DNA of 21,261 bases from IMG/VR virus record IMGVR_UViG_3300002483_000018, positions 15,607-36,867 of that record. One strand, given 5' to 3'. The position numbers and the translations under genes were made by a program. Positions 21,021 through 21,261 of this stretch are shown here, one piece after another (positions within the stretch are counted from its first letter, which is position 1; every line of letters starts with the position of its first letter). Source of the stretch: a virus. The notes below the pieces were generated by a model that was not told where the DNA came from, searched no databases, and saw only the letters and a program-made list of their open reading frames with translations.

Positions 21021-21073
21021 TTCCTCTTTCTCCTGTATTCTTTCATTCTTCTAAAGTATTCTTCCCACTTCAT
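21017..21073 (-). CDS. Possible 18-residue basic peptide
   Basis: 'MKWEEYFRRMKEYRRKRK' is read from an ATG overlapping the stop of the 58-aa gene (ATGA) and ends with a stop overlapping the start of the zinc-finger gene (ATGA). Both junctions follow the rule of this module, but the frame is so short that chance is possible. Its alternative role is a translational link between the two neighbours. Confidence 0.35.
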   Translation of the reverse strand: MKWEEYFRRMKEYRRKRK

Positions 21074-21246
21074 TCATTTTCCTCCATCTCTCTTAACTTG
21101 GCTTTGACATAATCTCTTCTAATACTCTTAAGTTCCAACCTATCCCTTTCAGCCTCGATTAATTTCTGTAAGTAAACTGCTAGGTCCATTGCTTCTTCCT
21201 GAGCATGAATCAACCATTCTAACTGGGACAAAGGTGCTGTCTCCAT
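21070..21246 (-). CDS. 58-residue helical hypothetical protein
   Basis: Reading left from the window edge, ATG 21246 opens a 58-codon frame ending at 21070. The frame is also open to the edge (5 more codons), so a longer protein cannot be excluded. 'APLSQLEWLIHAQEEAMDLA' followed by 'VYLQKLIEAERDRLELKSIR' is an almost uninterrupted amphipathic helix, with a Leu/Glu/Lys/Arg-rich coiled-coil-like C-terminus. Small proteins with a similar 'WL.H.qEEamDla.Yl.kl' pattern occur in marine phages, but I cannot name a family. It heads the coupled gene series visible here. Confidence 0.55.
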   Translation of the reverse strand: METAPLSQLEWLIHAQEEAMDLAVYLQKLIEAERDRLELKSIRRDYVKAKLREMEENE

Positions 21247-21261
21247 TGTGACCCCATACTT

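Noticed and set aside
1-21261. tRNA or rRNA genes, integrase or transposon ends
   Set aside because: The intergenic stretches were read on both strands and none shows a T-arm or cloverleaf; no recombinase-like protein was seen.

Overview
The window looks like part of a tailed double-stranded DNA virus (Caudoviricetes-type) of a marine archaeon, most likely a magrovirus-like virus of Marine Group II (Poseidoniales) Euryarchaeota. Four things point to an archaeal host: a group II chaperonin (thermosome) subunit; an archaeo-eukaryotic-type (AEP) primase; an XPF-like ERCC4 nuclease with helix-hairpin-helix motifs; and ribosome-binding sites of the GGTGAT/GGAGG type, which fit an archaeal 16S 3' end. 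The tail-fibre genes instead use the low-complexity modules familiar from marine cyanophage and pelagiphage fibres, so this is a bacteriophage-like virion module joined to an archaeal replication module. The virus-group assignment rests on gene content and was not confirmed by any search.

Layout. Positions 1-13317 (plus strand) are a tightly packed virion module. It holds a very large structural protein cut by the left window edge, a tail-hub-like protein, a small baseplate or fibre-connector protein, three successive tail-fibre proteins that share a C-terminal domain, a beta-rich appendage protein, and a small tail-assembly-chaperone-like protein. Starts and stops overlap or lie within about 25 nt, which suggests one long transcript. 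Positions 13318-13741 are the convergence zone. I read a 47-codon single-membrane-span protein there on the minus strand, plus about 200 nt without a convincing gene that carries two inverted repeats and an 11-nt direct repeat.

Positions 13742-21261 (minus strand, read right to left) are the replication and accessory module. In transcription order it holds a 58-aa helical protein, a possible 18-aa basic peptide, a 49-aa zinc-finger protein, a Cas4/RecB-like nuclease with an Fe-S type cysteine set, a 93-aa unknown, the AEP primase, a 51-aa zinc-finger protein, and the ERCC4-HhH nuclease. A 65-nt promoter-like gap follows, and then a P-loop ATPase (probable helicase), a DEDDy 3'-5' exonuclease, a 58-aa unknown, the thermosome subunit, and a 63-aa zinc-ribbon protein. 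Almost every junction is an ATGA, TGATG or TAATG overlap, so the genes are probably translationally coupled.

How they may work together (inference): primase, ATPase, exonuclease, Cas4-like nuclease and ERCC4 nuclease serve viral DNA replication and recombination. The thermosome subunit may fold virion or replication proteins. The tail-fibre cluster determines attachment. I saw no tRNA, rRNA, CRISPR array, integrase or insertion sequence.
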